Source: Guyanagaster necrorhizus (lineage: Eukaryota > Basidiomycota > Agaricomycetes > Agaricales > Physalacriaceae). From it: a DNA stretch of 64,000 nt. Positions 10,475 through 22,365 of the stretch are shown piece by piece. The position numbers and the translations under genes were made by a program. Positions within the stretch are counted from its first letter, which is position 1, and the number at the start of each line of letters is the position of its first letter. Under the pieces are notes generated by a model that was not told the DNA's origin, did not search any database, and saw nothing but the letters and a program-made list of their open reading frames with translations. Where the stretch lies: contig NW_025064910.1 of assembly GCF_019112545.1 (NCBI RefSeq), positions 244,816 through 308,815 of the forward strand. Direction: 5' to 3'.

Positions 10475-11930
10475 TCATTCATAACCTCCAATCCATCGAC
10501 CGATATTGAATGTGTCACTGCCTTGGCAAAACATTGCAAAGACCTTGTCGAGGAATGTGTTAGAGGTACCATCAATATCCTTGACTTTGTGGACAGACTT
10601 CACCAGCTTGGCATTTCATCTGAGGCTGCCAGAAATTACATCAGACTTCTGCAGGAGCAGATTAAGCAAGCTGGCCCATGAAGCTTGACTGTTGCCTCCT
10701 CTAACATACAAGATGGTGGCAATGAGGACATTGGTGCATCAGACCACAGGGAGGCCACTCCACCAGACTTGTCTCAGGCCAAGATCAAGGAGTTTTGACA
10801 AAAGTGAGTTGAGAAATCCAAGGCTGCTGCTGAACAGTGTCAAGAAACCAGATCTTGGACAGTTGAAGAAGCTGTTTGGGTGATGCTTCATTCAAAGCTC
10901 CAATTCATTCATCAGGTGTCTAGTATGAATGATCCCCAGAGCTCTATCACTACAGTTCTTGCTGGCATTCTGGGGCTTGGCAACACTGTCTCACCAAAGA
11001 CAGCTTCTATTTCTCCAATGATCCTTGCCTAAGCACCTCACCTCACATCCATTGTTGCCACTGGCATCTCAGATCCTCATCTTGCTGAGTCATTCTGACT
11101 TAGACAAGTTTATGCAACTGAAAAGTCATTTGACAACCTCATTGCAGTTCTTCAAGCCCAGTCTCTGTCTGAACCTATTGCTTGGCCATTCTGGTGACTC
11201 ATCATTCAGGACCAGTATGTTGACTTTTCAAAACTTTTTGCTTCAATAGACTGAGGATATGATCACAATGAGGCAAAAGAGCTTATAGTGGGATATGCTA
11301 TTATCAGGAAGGACATTTCATCTGCCAAGAAGTCTCTCAGGTCAGAATCTGACTGGTGCAGAGTGTATGATACCTGGGCTAGAGGTGTTCAGGTTCTCTA
11401 TCCACACTGTGAGGCTGAACTCAAAGTTTACTGAGAATATGTGGTTGAAGTTTTTTGGACTGCATCTTATGACTCCACAGTTGCCATTCATATTGATGAA
11501 GAAGTTTGGCTGTGATATGCTAAGTCCCCTTTTCATATGGATGTCTGGAGTGAACTACAAATTCCCATTCTTACTCAGGTCTTTCACTCTCCTTCAACTT
11601 CTTCAAGCACAAAACAATTTTTGTCTGCTTCACTTTCTGCTGCAAAAAGGTCAACAGTTCCATATGAAAACTGGAACCTGGGTTTCTGCCAAGACCCATG
11701 TCCTAATCACCATAGGTATGGTATCTGTAGTGAATGTGGATCAGGACACCAAGCTAGAGATATTGTTGAATGTGCCAACCTCCTCCAATCAAAAAGGAGA
11801 CTTAGATTTGGAAGAGATAATAGTGAAGATAGCAGCAGCAGCAGGGCCTAGGTCTTTAAGGCCTCAAAAGCACAAATGTGAGGATCAGAGTATTGGTCCA
11901 CATTTTAGGCATGGCTATGTCTGATTGAAT
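10475..11930 (+). pseudogene. Ngaro gag-like region with Cys/His motif (broken)
   Basis: Readable in pieces. IECVTALAKHCKDLVEECV and DFVDRLHQLGISSEAARNYI (about 10,500-10,665) look like the start of the structural protein found in Agaricomycete YR elements. A conserved block around 11,690-11,755 reads CPNHHRYGICSECGSGH, the Cys/His nucleic-acid-binding motif usual just before the reverse transcriptase in this group. Frames are joined only across in-frame TGA codons and at least one frameshift. CpG is absent over nearly all of it. Role by family: packaging of the RNA intermediate. Confidence 0.65.
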
Positions 11931-13680
11931 ACTTCCACATCATCTATATCTATATCTCCTGCTGCTCAATCTACTGAGTTGGCTGATCTTCTACCTTCTC
12001 CTCCTTCATATCTACTCAATGATCCATCCTTGCAGGCTACACTACATGCTTTAAAGGATTTTATTGTAGTTGACACACTATTCAATGTCAATCGCTTGGA
12101 GAATATCCTTTGTTTTCATCCAAATGAACTCTTTGTCTCCTCAGTCATTCATGGTCTTTGGAATGGATTCTGGCCTCTCAACTTTGGTGAATGGAAAGAC
12201 TCTCTCCATGACAAGATTGAGAATTATGCCACTGACCCTCAAGATATCAATGAAATATGAGCATTTCATGATTATGAGATCACAGCCAGATGTTGGTCAC
12301 TATCTCTACTAGATGGATTTACACTCCTACCAGGTATGAAAGTATCACCTATGTTTGTGGTCTGGCAGAATAGAAAACTCCATGTTGTAACAGATCATAC
12401 TTTCTCTGGTTTAAATGCAGGAATCTCCACTAGCAAGGTAAAGGTCAAATATGATGATATGCATCTATTTGGTGAGGCTCTTCACAGTGCAAAATTACAA
12501 CATTTTAATGCCAATTTCACTCTGTATAAAAGTGATGTCACCAAGGCCTTTTTGAATTTATCAGTGCATTCTCTATAGCAAATTTGTCAAGTGGTCCTTA
12601 TTGACAACCAATATCATATCATTAGACAGCTCATCTTTGAGAGCTGAGCTTCACTCAGAATTTGGTGCTTGGTCTCAGCCTTGTTGTGCTGGGTTGGAAT
12701 TCATCATCTTGACATCACTGACCTCCATGTTTATATAGATGACTTCTTCAGCTGAGATTTCACTAATCACCAAGTTTTCTATTGAGGTCAGTGATGACCA
12801 GCACAGCAAGTATAACTTTTGATATTTTAGAAATATATCTCCTGTCCCTTTGATGATCTAAAACAGTTGCATGGTCAGACTCTCAAAATCATTAGCTTCT
12901 GAATTGATGTCAACCAGGGAAGTATTTCCTTTACACAGCAGTCAGTTATCAATGCCAAATCTGAAATCAACTCATTTCTTTCAACATTTGGAAGAGCACC
13001 TATTCTACAGAAATGGCAGCATTTAGATGAATACCTGAACTGGGTTTTGAATGTTCTATCATGAGGCTGATCTATCCTTTTTTCTTCATATAGAAAGATA
13101 GCTGGAAAGACTCACTCTTTCACAAAGATCTTCATCAATGCTGCAGTTAGAGAGGATCTCTCTTGGTTTTCATCTATTCTGTCAGATTCTGTAGGTGTTC
13201 ATTTTGTTGACTCAGCTCTCTGGGCTAACTCAGAAGCTGATATAATATTTTGGATGGATGCTAGCTTAAAAAACACATTATCATTCATTTTTGCAGAAAA
13301 TAGTTTTATATATCAGCTCCATCTACCATCTAAAGATATGATTGACATCTTCTTTCTCAAACTTGTTGCTATTCTTTCAGCCATCTATTATGCAGTATCT
13401 CTATCCAAACCCCCTTGTCACTTTTTACTTTTCACTGATAGCCTTGATTCTATCACTGCATTTGATTCTCTATCAGTATCAGAACCTCTTTATAATAGAC
13501 TCTTACTTGGAGCTGCAGGCCTGATACTCTATTTAGAAATTGATATTCATATTTGATATATTGACAGAAAAGATAATATTCAGGCTGATATGCTTTTCTA
13601 ACTCCTTTTGGATGAATATCATCATAAATTCTCTGCTGACCATATTCATACTTTCACTCCACCAAGAGACCTACTGCCAG
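11931..13680 (+). pseudogene. Ngaro reverse transcriptase / RNase H (broken)
   Basis: Successive fragments follow the YR-retrotransposon RT of Agaricomycetes: an N-terminal lead (HPNELFVSSVIHGLWNGFWP, about 12,118-12,177), LLPGMKVSP (about 12,317), LYKSDVTKAFLNLSVH (RT motif A, about 12,523), and the catalytic YIDDFFS (about 12,733) equivalent to YxDD. RNase H-like blocks follow: WMDASLKNTLSFIF (about 13,249) and LLFTDSLDSITAFDSL (about 13,425), then a PPRDLLPA-type linker. Multiple TGA and TAG stops lie in between, many where Arg would be expected, as CGA to TGA would give. Clearly non-functional. Confidence 0.75.
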
Positions 13681-13689
13681 CATGATGGA

Positions 13690-13982
13690 GACAATCTTTC
13701 TAACTGCACTAGGCAAGCATGCCTCTTACATTGCTTGCCCAGCTTTCTCTCTTTCTCTTCTTGATGAATGTGTTCTGTTTCTCCAAGCTCATGTGATTGA
13801 GCTCAGAGCAGCAAAGAGTTATGCAACAGGAGCACATGATTACATATGGTTTTGTATTACTCATACACTGCTGCTTGGACTGACATCACTTACTCTCAGC
13901 AGATACATCACCTATATATCCCAGTTCATCTCATCTGGCCCAAAATACTTGACTGGAGTCTATCACTTTTTAAAAGACCTCT
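13690..13982 (+). pseudogene. Ngaro tyrosine recombinase, N-terminal part (cut by Copia insertion)
   Basis: Residues such as ELRAAKSYATGAHDYIWFC and SLTLSRYITYISQF fit the SAM-like DNA-binding domain at the start of a tyrosine recombinase. The frame ends in HFLKDL at 13,982, exactly at the left edge of the Copia element, and resumes at 22,371 with YPDFDASHKHP. Confidence 0.7.
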
Positions 13983-14236
13983 TGTTGGATTAGCAAGCAG
14001 AAGCTCTATTGTATCCCACTGGCTGAGCTTGATACTCCTTTATATCAGAATGAACTATATATATTGAATACAGTCTGTTGAGCACTCTCACCATGTTTCT
14101 GCTTATTGCTATGCTGTGTAAGAGTGAGTATCTACTTATATTACTTTGTTTATATTACTAATTGGTATCCTGTAGTCTACACTATAGCTAACAGTGTACT
14201 CTATTAGATGCTATGAATATGCATCACTTTTTTAGA
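13983..14236 (+). repeat. Copia 1 left (5') LTR
   Basis: 254 bp, starting TGTTGGATTAGCAAGC and ending TTTTTTAGA. Aligns to the right LTR, with most substitutions being transitions. It lacks an 82-bp segment found in the right copy. Confidence 0.85.
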
Positions 14237-14339
14237 GGTTATACAGCTCTGAGAATTACTCTATTCTATCCTTCATACTCAAATGACTTTCATCATTGCT
14301 GCCTTGACTACAGGTCTACCATTGAACATCCCTACACTG

Positions 14340-15170
14340 AACATGTCTGGTGACAACTGATCTATCTTCTACCTCTGCTTTTTCACTGGTGTTCAAGCCA
14401 AAGAGAAATGGGATCACTTTGATGGATCAAAGCTCAAACCCTCTCTCACTGCACCCACAACAGCTCTCATGGCTGAGCTAGATGAATGGAAGAAAGATGA
14501 GGCTGTAGCCAAGAATCTCCTACTCTTGAAGATTCCTGACTCAGTTGCTATGAAGATTCAGGGTCTTCCCACAGTTGCTGTAGCCTGATCAAAGATCAAA
14601 AAAGAGTTTACTGATAAGAGCAGCTATACACAAATCAACCTTCAGCAGCAGTTTATGGAGTCACATTGCCTGGCCAAAGGCAATGTTTATGAGTTTCTTA
14701 ACAGTCTGTCAATGAAATGGGAGTCATTAGCTTTCATCAGTGTCATCATCAAAGAGAAGGATTACTGCTCAATGATTCTCACCTTTATCTCTCTCTATCT
14801 TGCCAAGCATGCATCAACTCTCCTTACAGTGGTAAAGCTTTTTAGTTCCAACAAGGAAGTCAATCTCAAGAACCTGATCTATGCTATTTCCAAGGAATAC
14901 AACTGACTGAAGCACAAGTGAGCCAAGCATAGTCAGCAGTCTGGAAAGGAAAAAGACTCAGAGCAAGATGAAGCTATGTCTGTTTCATCAAGCTCAGATG
15001 GCAATAAGAAGGGCAAGAAACCTGGCAAGAAATTGTGCTGGGGATGTGGAAAGGAAGGACACTTCAAAAACAAATGCTCTGAGAAGAAGTCATCAGACAA
15101 TGACAGCAAGGCCTCTGGATTAAAGGGTGAAATAGCCAATGTGGCTGAGAAATCATCAGATTCAGACTGA
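14340..15170 (+). pseudogene. Copia 1 Gag with zinc knuckle
   Basis: Fragments in order: KWDHFDGSKLKPSLTAPTT, LLLLKIPDSVAMKIQGLP, a mid-Gag segment at 14,655-14,906, and a CCHC zinc knuckle C-x2-C-x4-H-x4-C at 15,036-15,077 (CWGCGKEGHFKNKC) inside the frame 14,976-15,170. All four knuckle ligands are intact, but TGA stops interrupt upstream (for example 14,587 and 14,904). Gag coats the RNA intermediate. Confidence 0.75.
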
Positions 15171-16030
15171 GAAGCTGACAGTGCATTTGGAATTGATGAT
15201 GCTAGTAACATGCTATCACTGGCTGCAGTTTCTGAGTCAGATGAGTCTGAAATTGAGAGCTTATCAGAGGACTTAGAGAATGAAGACAATGGTACTGACC
15301 TTTTTTTGGAGGTTGGTGATGAGTTGTAGAATGAGCTGAGCAGTGCATTGTCCTCATATGTTGACTGGAGTGATGTGAACTCCTTTGTTGACAGGCAATC
15401 AGATGCCACATCTGACATGCTGACTTTGAAGGATGTATCTGCTTCTGAAGAGTCAGTCACAGCTGTTACCAACACTGTAAACTCACCTGATGTTCAAATT
15501 TATACTGAACTCTATGACTCTGGCTGTATATGCTATATTTCCCCTTACTATGATGATTTCAACTCATTCCAGTCTGTCCTGCTCAAGGCATTCCATGCTG
15601 CAAACACTTGAAAATTTTCTGCAGCTAGAAAGGGTGTGATAAGCATTGATATGCCAAATAGCACAAATGTGAGCAACCTGCAACTCACCAAGATTATATA
15701 CTCTTCTGAAGTTGGCTATATACTCATTTCAGTTGACCAACTTGATGATCTTAGTTTTGAGTTGATTTTTGATGGTGGAAAATGCACCATCCATACATTA
15801 GATAGAAAGATAGTTGAGGTTGTCTCAAAGGATGATGGTGGCCTATATTGGATTCATTATGAGGGAGATTTGGCTGAGACAGCTGAGGAGATGCTTACTC
15901 TAAATCAATTGCACTGCTGCATGAGCCATATTTCACCTGAAGTTGCTCATTGTTTGATCAAAAAAGACTTCATGACTGGAGTAAAGCTCAACAAGTCATC
16001 TGGAGAACCATAGTTCTGCAAGTCATGTGT
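15171..16030 (+). pseudogene. Copia 1 protease and pre-integrase region
   Basis: After an acidic linker (15,171-15,480) comes the retroviral-type aspartic protease motif: ELYDSGC, with the catalytic Asp-Ser-Gly at 15,516-15,524. The pre-integrase zinc-binding region follows (LNQLHCCMSHISPEVAH, about 15,902-15,955). Its first CCH, where the family has an HRRMGH-like block, appears altered. Frames change near 15,605 (TGA). Confidence 0.7.
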
Positions 16031-17230
16031 CTATGCTAAAGCTACATGAAAGCCAGTGTCTAAGGCTTGAGGGAGAGAATGTGCAACTGATATTGGAGGC
16101 AAAATTCACTCTGATTTATAGAGATCTGCACTTGTGGAATCTCTGCATAAACACCATTACTTCATCTCCTTTATTGATGACAGCACTTGTTGGGCTTACC
16201 TTGAATTCTTACACCAGAAGAGTGAAGCTTTCATAGTGTATAAGGCCTATGAAGCTCACATCTGCACCTAGCATAACCACTCTGTAAAAATCCTCTATTC
16301 AGACCATGGAGGTGAATACTTCAACAAAGTGTTTATCTTGCATCTGAAAACTGCTGGCATGGCAAGAAAGATGACTGTACATGATATACCACAGCACAAT
16401 GGGGTGGCTGAAAGATATAATCACACAGTTATTAAAAAAGTCAGAGCTATACTGCATTCAAACAGCTTACCTTGCTTCTTATAGACTGAGGCTATCCACC
16501 ATGCTGTCTGGGTTCTCAATAGAACATCAACAAAGACTCTAGATGGAATGACTCCTTATGAGGCTGTTACAGAGAAGAAGCCAGATCTAAAAGAGTTGTG
16601 GAAATGGGGAAAGAAATGCTGAATATACCTTGAGACTAAGGCTATGAAGCTGGATGGCCACATATGTGAAGGTCAGTGAATTGGATTTCATGAAATAAGT
16701 AATGGATCTCATATCTACTGAATAGAGAGCAAGATGGTGTCTGTCAAGTGAAATGTCTATTTCAATACAACTCATATTGCCACTGACAATCTTGAAGAGA
16801 AAAAAGACATTGAGCTACACAAGATTCTGTCAATGCCAAAAACTCAGTCCAATCCACCTACTGCAAAGCCATCACAGGTGTCACCTACCTCTGAAGCCCA
16901 GTCTACAGTCCAACCCATAGTTGAAGAAACTTGTTCTGGACACACTCAAAAGTCTAGTCAGCAGATGCTAGACCTCATCTCTGGCAAAAACAGTGTATTG
17001 GCATGCTCAAGTGATTCTGTGGTACCTGTTAGTGTTCAGTTATCAGTTGTCAATGAAAACAACAAACCTCTTGAGTTTGAAAGAGAGAAAGAGGCAGATT
17101 GGTTGATGATACTTAAGAATGCTGACTTCCTTGAGGAGTATACTATGGCCATTTCAATAGCCAATGCAGAAGCCTTAGAGCCATGCAGTCTAGCTAAAGT
17201 GAAGTATCAGCCTGATTGGCCTTTGTAGAA
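16031..17230 (+). pseudogene. Copia 1 integrase
   Basis: DDE-type integrase core is readable across stops: FIDDSTCWAYL (first Asp, about 16,171), YSDHGGEYFNKVF (second Asp, about 16,299), and NGVAERYNHT (Glu, about 16,399). The C-terminal region (16,833-17,228, open for 131 codons) is Ser/Thr/Pro-rich and leads into the reverse transcriptase. Stops such as the TGA at 16,620 and 16,678 are frequent. Confidence 0.75.
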
Positions 17231-17415
17231 AGATGCAATACAGGAAGAGCTTGTGATATTGAAGACTGTGGAGACTTAGAAAATTGTTAAAAAATCAGTT
17301 GAAGAAAATGTTGTGGGCTTGAAGTGGGTCTTTTGAATCAAGAAGAATGCTGAGAGAGGCATAGTCAAGTTCAAAGCTTACTTGGTAGCACAAGGGTTCT
17401 CATAAGTACCTGGTG

Positions 17416-18828
17416 ATGTGCTTGGTAATGGCTAAGTGACTAAGAGAAGTGAATGAGGAATGAACTCTCAAACACCAACACCTAACCACTCAATACACAA
17501 TCACCAAATACAGTTGAGGTTGATTGTTTTGAGTACAATAGAAGCACTCTTGCAGTCTTAAGTAAAATCAAAGAAACAATCAATAAAGACAGTTATTTAA
17601 CTCTATCTTGCTTTCAAAGATGCAATACTCATAAGAGTAGTTTATAGCAATGTTTAAGTATAATTAGGACTTAGAATCAATGCCAAATTGCGCTCCAAAT
17701 CAACTTAGAATATTCTGAAACTCAATGAACTCTGAAATCCAAATACTAAGTCTATTAAGCACTTAGGCTTGACTAGCTGCAGTCTTGGCTGGCTAGCAGT
17801 CCTCAAAACTGAAGAACTTGTATTCTGATGCTGAAACCCTTATAGTTTGAAACTCAAATTAATCTAAAACCCAAAATACAGTTATTATTCTAATCCAATC
17901 CTCTCTAAGTGACAAAGCAACTTAAATAAATCACTAAGTCAAAGCAGAACTCAAAATCCATTGTCCCAGAGACTAGCTACAGTGGACTAGAAGGCCTGAA
18001 CATGGGGGTGGGTCACTTGCTTGCTATTTTCCCCCCATTCCCTTCTTTTATACATCAACAACAGGTATAGAATCTATAAATAAAGCATTCAAAATAATAT
18101 TTCTCCTGTTTAAAGCAGAATCATGCCATTATTCTGGAATGGCAGCACTTCTGGACTCCTCTAGGCTTGCTCAGAATTGCCTGGCCACTGCACAGCTTTA
18201 TTTTAAGCCTACAATGCCTGTGGGTACCTAACTCCTTTCTGTCTACTCAGAGTTTTGATCCTCTGAGTTATTCTTAGTAGCTCAATTGATCAGGCCAGGT
18301 CAGATTTGATCAACAGATCCTATCCACTCTATTCCTCTCAATTCTAAGTCTCTTAGGTCACCTGATACCTAGGAAATTTGGACTTAGGCATTTGAGTCAA
18401 AACTCACAGTGCTAGCCACAGATCATTGGGTCTCTCTTCTTACTGCTTCTGGATGATGCTATCTTTACTCAATACTCCACAACTGGCTATAGTATTATGC
18501 CCCTAGCTGTCTTAGAATATACTTGTCTTAATGGCATGTAGAATTGGCCCCATTTGAGGTACCATTTCTAAGTCCAACTTGGACTTAGTATTTTCCAAGG
18601 TATAGTGCTGAACTTTTCTAAGTTCAAACCTGACTTAGGATTTTTATCCTTAGGCCATGTTATTTTTACAAAGTCCAATTTGGACTTAGTATTGGTGACT
18701 AGCATGACTATCAGCTCAGAGCCTCAGCCATAGTCCTCTACTGGCTAATGATCCTCAGTTACTAGCATATTCTAGTGTGTTATGTAGAATTTGCAAATTA
18801 TAGGGCTGGACATGTAGCCTGCATATCA
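17416..18828. mobile_element. 1.4-kb non-coding insertion in Copia 1 RT (candidate solo LTR)
   Basis: Interrupts the RT between the VPG and NYF of a conserved block. Flanks CTGGTG (17,410-17,415) and CTAGTG (18,829-18,834) look like a target duplication with one transition. No coding potential. It ends GCATATCA, the same last eight bases as the other insertion in this element (19,239-21,091). A solo LTR of a larger element, or a non-autonomous element, would fit; class not determined. Confidence 0.55.
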
Positions 18829-19238
18829 CTAGTGTCAACTACTTTAACACTTATGCTCCTGTTGCAAGACTTGCATCAATCTATTCAATCCTTGCTGTAG
18901 CTGCAGCACTCAACCTAAAGCTCCATCAAGTCAATATCAAGAGTGTATATTTAAATGGAAAGCTCACTAATGAAGAAATCATTTATATGCATCAACCTTT
19001 TGGCTATCCTGAGCCTGACTCCCATCCTGGTCAAGTCTGCCATCTCATAAAGACTCTGTATAGTTTGAAGCAGAGTGGTCATCACTGGTATCAATGTCTT
19101 GTTGAGATTTTGGTGGTGCAGCTGGAATTCAAGCAGTGTGATGTTGATCAAGCCATGTTTTATAAGTAGGAGGGCCAAAACTTGACTGTCATTACTGTCC
19201 ATATTGATGACTGCACTATTGCAGCATCATCATTGCAT

Positions 19239-21091
19239 TGAAGAGAATCTGAGTGTGCACAAGGTGAAAACAGATACAGTAGAGTGCTATCCACTGATCA
19301 CACTCATACCAACACACACACAAAACTCTTAGTTCATGAAGGGATTATAATGTGATAAAAGTAGTAGTCAACAAATATAATTGTCTTTGTCAATGAATCT
19401 ATAGTGCACAAACAGCAATAGTGCACTTACAACAGTCCTAAATCTCTTTAAGTCTCAAAGCTTTTTGTTTTATCAGAACAAGAGATGGCAACAGATGTTG
19501 CCAGGCCTTAAAGCAAAGGATACCACAACTCAATACAATATGTTGAAACACTTCCACAAAACTCTCAAATGGTTTTAAGCACAGCTCAGGTCAACTCAAA
19601 CTCTCTAACACACACAATACATGACTCAAAACTTAGTGCTCTAAGCAGAAACCAATCACAAACATATCTACAAGTGCCAAAGAGCACAGATCTCTGCTCA
19701 CAAGTTTCTAAACCAATTGTATACTCACAGAATTCAAACCTATGTGATCCAGAGATACAAAACACAATAAAACACCATCCAACAGATCAAAGGGTTTGAA
19801 TCTCTGCCAATCTGTAGAAATAACACAGAAAGCACACACTAATTAAGCTAAAGAGTTTGAACCTTTGCCACCTATAGCACTGCATGTCACAAATACCTCA
19901 AAAACTCAAGGTGATGCTCTTCAGACACCACTCTCTTATTCTCAGATTAGAGTGCAATCCAAAATCTCTTATCAAACTGGGCTCAAGTCTTTCATGAGCT
20001 TCAATGTCTCACTTAGTTCTTAAAGCTCTCTTAATGATATTCAATAATCAGTCTATTCTCTTGCCCAAAGTTACAAACACAAACTCAGAGCTAGAGTGCA
20101 AGGCTTTCTGTGCCCAATACACCACAACTGTAGGGGTCAGAAAACTCATATTCTACTCATACAATGCAGTATTTAAATACTCTACTATGATACTTATTAA
20201 TACAATCCTACTATGGTATCTTCAAAGCATGGGACACTACATCAGATTCCACAGATATTATTCATGTGTATATCACAGTTGCTGTGCTTATTCTCTTCCA
20301 GGCCAGGACTGTGCCCACTGTTTCTTTGCTAGCTGATATCAGCTAGCCAGCCTAGCCAGGTCTGCTCACTTTGTTATTTCTTTAGTAATATATCTCTGAC
20401 AGCAGTAAACTGTTTTGGACCTCCAGGGTTGTCTCTTATATCCAGAGTCAGCCACAATGGTTATGTTTCCTTTTTCAGTGTTCCAACATTCTATCTGACT
20501 CACAAAATGCATCACTTCTAGTTTGATATGCATCAATTAACTCATCCAATAGGTATGTGTCATATCTTGGTATGATGTAGAATCCCTCACTGTGTTATGC
20601 ATGCTAAGGCACCATAAGTATGTGCACAAGACTCTGAGCAGTACATGTGCTATTTATTCCTTGGGTAGTATTTCTCTATTTATTCCTTTGTTGCCATCAT
20701 TTCATTTCTCTGTTTAACACCCAGTTATTCATATACCCTTCTTTAGGTCTCAGTTCTCTGTTCTAAAGCATATCCCCTCAGTGCACCAATGGCTGTGCAT
20801 TCTTGATCATATTTCAATCATATTCTTTTTATTTTTAGCATGTCCTCTTGTAATGGTATTGGCACATTTAAGGCCAAGTGCTGGGACCTCACATGCAGTC
20901 TAACCCCTCTGGTATTAGTCTGTTACTAGGCTATGCACTCTGCTCATTATTACTTCAGTTTAGCCTTATAATAGCTAGGTTTCTGTGTGCTCTAATCCTA
21001 TTTTCAGTTATATGCTTATTGGACTGGAATGCAGTCCATGTATTCTCAATTTTTGCAATTTTACATGCTTAAACATGGATAGGGCATATCA
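19239..21091. mobile_element. 1.85-kb non-coding insertion in Copia 1 RT (candidate solo LTR)
   Basis: Lies just after the HIDD motif. It starts TGAAGAGAATC and ends GGGCATATCA (TG..CA ends). Flanks TGCAT (19,234-19,238) and GCAT (from 21,092) suggest a 4-5 bp duplication. No convincing coding frame; TATA-like TATTTAAATAC near 20,170. The long TG..CA form suggests a solo LTR. Confidence 0.55.
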
Positions 21092-22029
21092 GCATCTAGT
21101 GTGAGAAGTAAAGGAAGATATAGCAAAATATGTGGAAGTCATGAATTTAGGGGAGCTGCACTAGATTCTTAGTATCAAGATTATATGTGACTGTGAGTCA
21201 TGCTTTATTTCCCTTTTTCAATGCTCATACATTGATGCTATTATTTGTTGCTATAGCTTTGAAGACCTCAAACCAGTCTCTACACCAATGGATATTAATC
21301 TCCATTTTTCTTTCTTTTCTGCATCAGCCTCTACCCAAGAAATTGCAGCTATGAGAGATGTCCCTTATAGGGAGTCTGTTGGCTCTTTGATCTGGGTTAT
21401 ACTCAAGACATGCTCTGATATCACTTTTGCCATGACAACAGTCTCAAAATATTCAACAGCTGCTGCAGAGGCCTATTGGAGGGTTGTAAAGCACATCTTT
21501 TGCTATCTGAAGAGCATAAGGAATTACTGGCTGATGTTTAGAGGAAATGGAGAGGTTTTGCATGGATATATAGATGCTGATGAGAGCATGGCTGAGGATA
21601 GGCATGCCATTACTGAGTATGCTTTCATGCTGAATGGTAAAGCTGTTTCATGATTATCTAAAAAGCAGGAGATCATCTTGCTTTCAACCACTGAGTCTGA
21701 ATATGTGGCTGCAACACATGCATTGAAGGAGATGCTCTAGCTTCACAGTCTGCTCTCTCAAGTTTTCTCACTGATTACTGAGGCTACAACTTTATTCTCA
21801 GACAATCAGTCTGCTATTGCACTCTTGAAAGATCATCAGTATCATGCTCAAACTAAGCACATCAATATTCACTTCCACTTCATTCACTGAGTCATCAGTG
21901 AAGGCTCCCTTTGTCTTATTTATTATCCCACTGAGGATATGGTTGCTGATGCTCTCACTAAGCCTTTACTTTCAGCCAAGATGAAGCACTTTGCTACTGA
22001 GCTTAGACTTTGCTCCACTTGAGGGAGAG

Positions 22030-22365
22030 TGTTGGATTAGCAAGCAGGAGCTCCATCATATTCCACTGGCCAAGCTTGATACTTTTTTATGTTGAGATAG
22101 ACTATATATATTGAATACAGTCTGTTGAGCACTCTCATCATATTTCTGCTTATCACTATACTGTGTGAGGGTGAGTATCTACTTATATTACTTTGTTTAT
22201 GTTACTGATTGGTATTCTGTAGTCTACACTATAGCTAACAGTGGACTCTATTAGGTACAATGAATATAACACCACATTTTTGCTTATTGCTATGCTGTGT
22301 GAGATCTACACTATAGCTAACAGTGTATTCTATTAGGTGCTATAAATATATGTCACTTTCTTAGA
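22030..22365 (+). repeat. Copia 1 right (3') LTR with internal duplication
   Basis: 336 bp, starting TGTTGGATTAGCAAGC. The stretch from TTGCTTATTGCTATGCTGTG through CTACACTATAGCTAACAGTG appears twice, which explains the extra 82 bp. Confidence 0.85.

Larger units (their letters stand above)
17231..22029 (+). pseudogene. Copia 1 reverse transcriptase and RNase H, in three pieces
   Basis: Piece 1 (17,231-17,415): GLKWVF and FKAYLVAQGFS, the start of the Copia RT. Piece 2 (18,829-19,238): NTYAPVARLASI, VNIKSVYLNGKL, HIDDCTIAAS (equivalent of YVDD). Piece 3 (21,092-22,029): GELH..., FEDLKPVSTPMD, then RNase H (TESEYVAATHALKEM, FSDNQSAIAL, DALTKPLL). The breaks between pieces are the two insertions described separately; the protein sequence resumes exactly where it left off each time. 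Confidence 0.8.
13983..22365 (+). mobile_element. Copia (Ty1-type) LTR retrotransposon, copy 1, nested in the Ngaro
   Basis: Two LTRs (13,983-14,236 and 22,030-22,365) flank gag, protease, integrase, reverse transcriptase and RNase H in Ty1/Copia order. The 5-bp duplication CCTCT (13,978-13,982 and 22,366-22,370) is perfect, and removing the element restores the host frame KDL-YPDF. A primer-binding-like GGTTATACAGCTCTGAG follows the left LTR and a purine tract GAGGGAGAG precedes the right one. The body is enlarged by two insertions (17,416-18,828 and 19,239-21,091); without them it is about 5.1 kb, normal for Copia. Every gene is broken and CpG is nearly absent. Confidence 0.9.
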
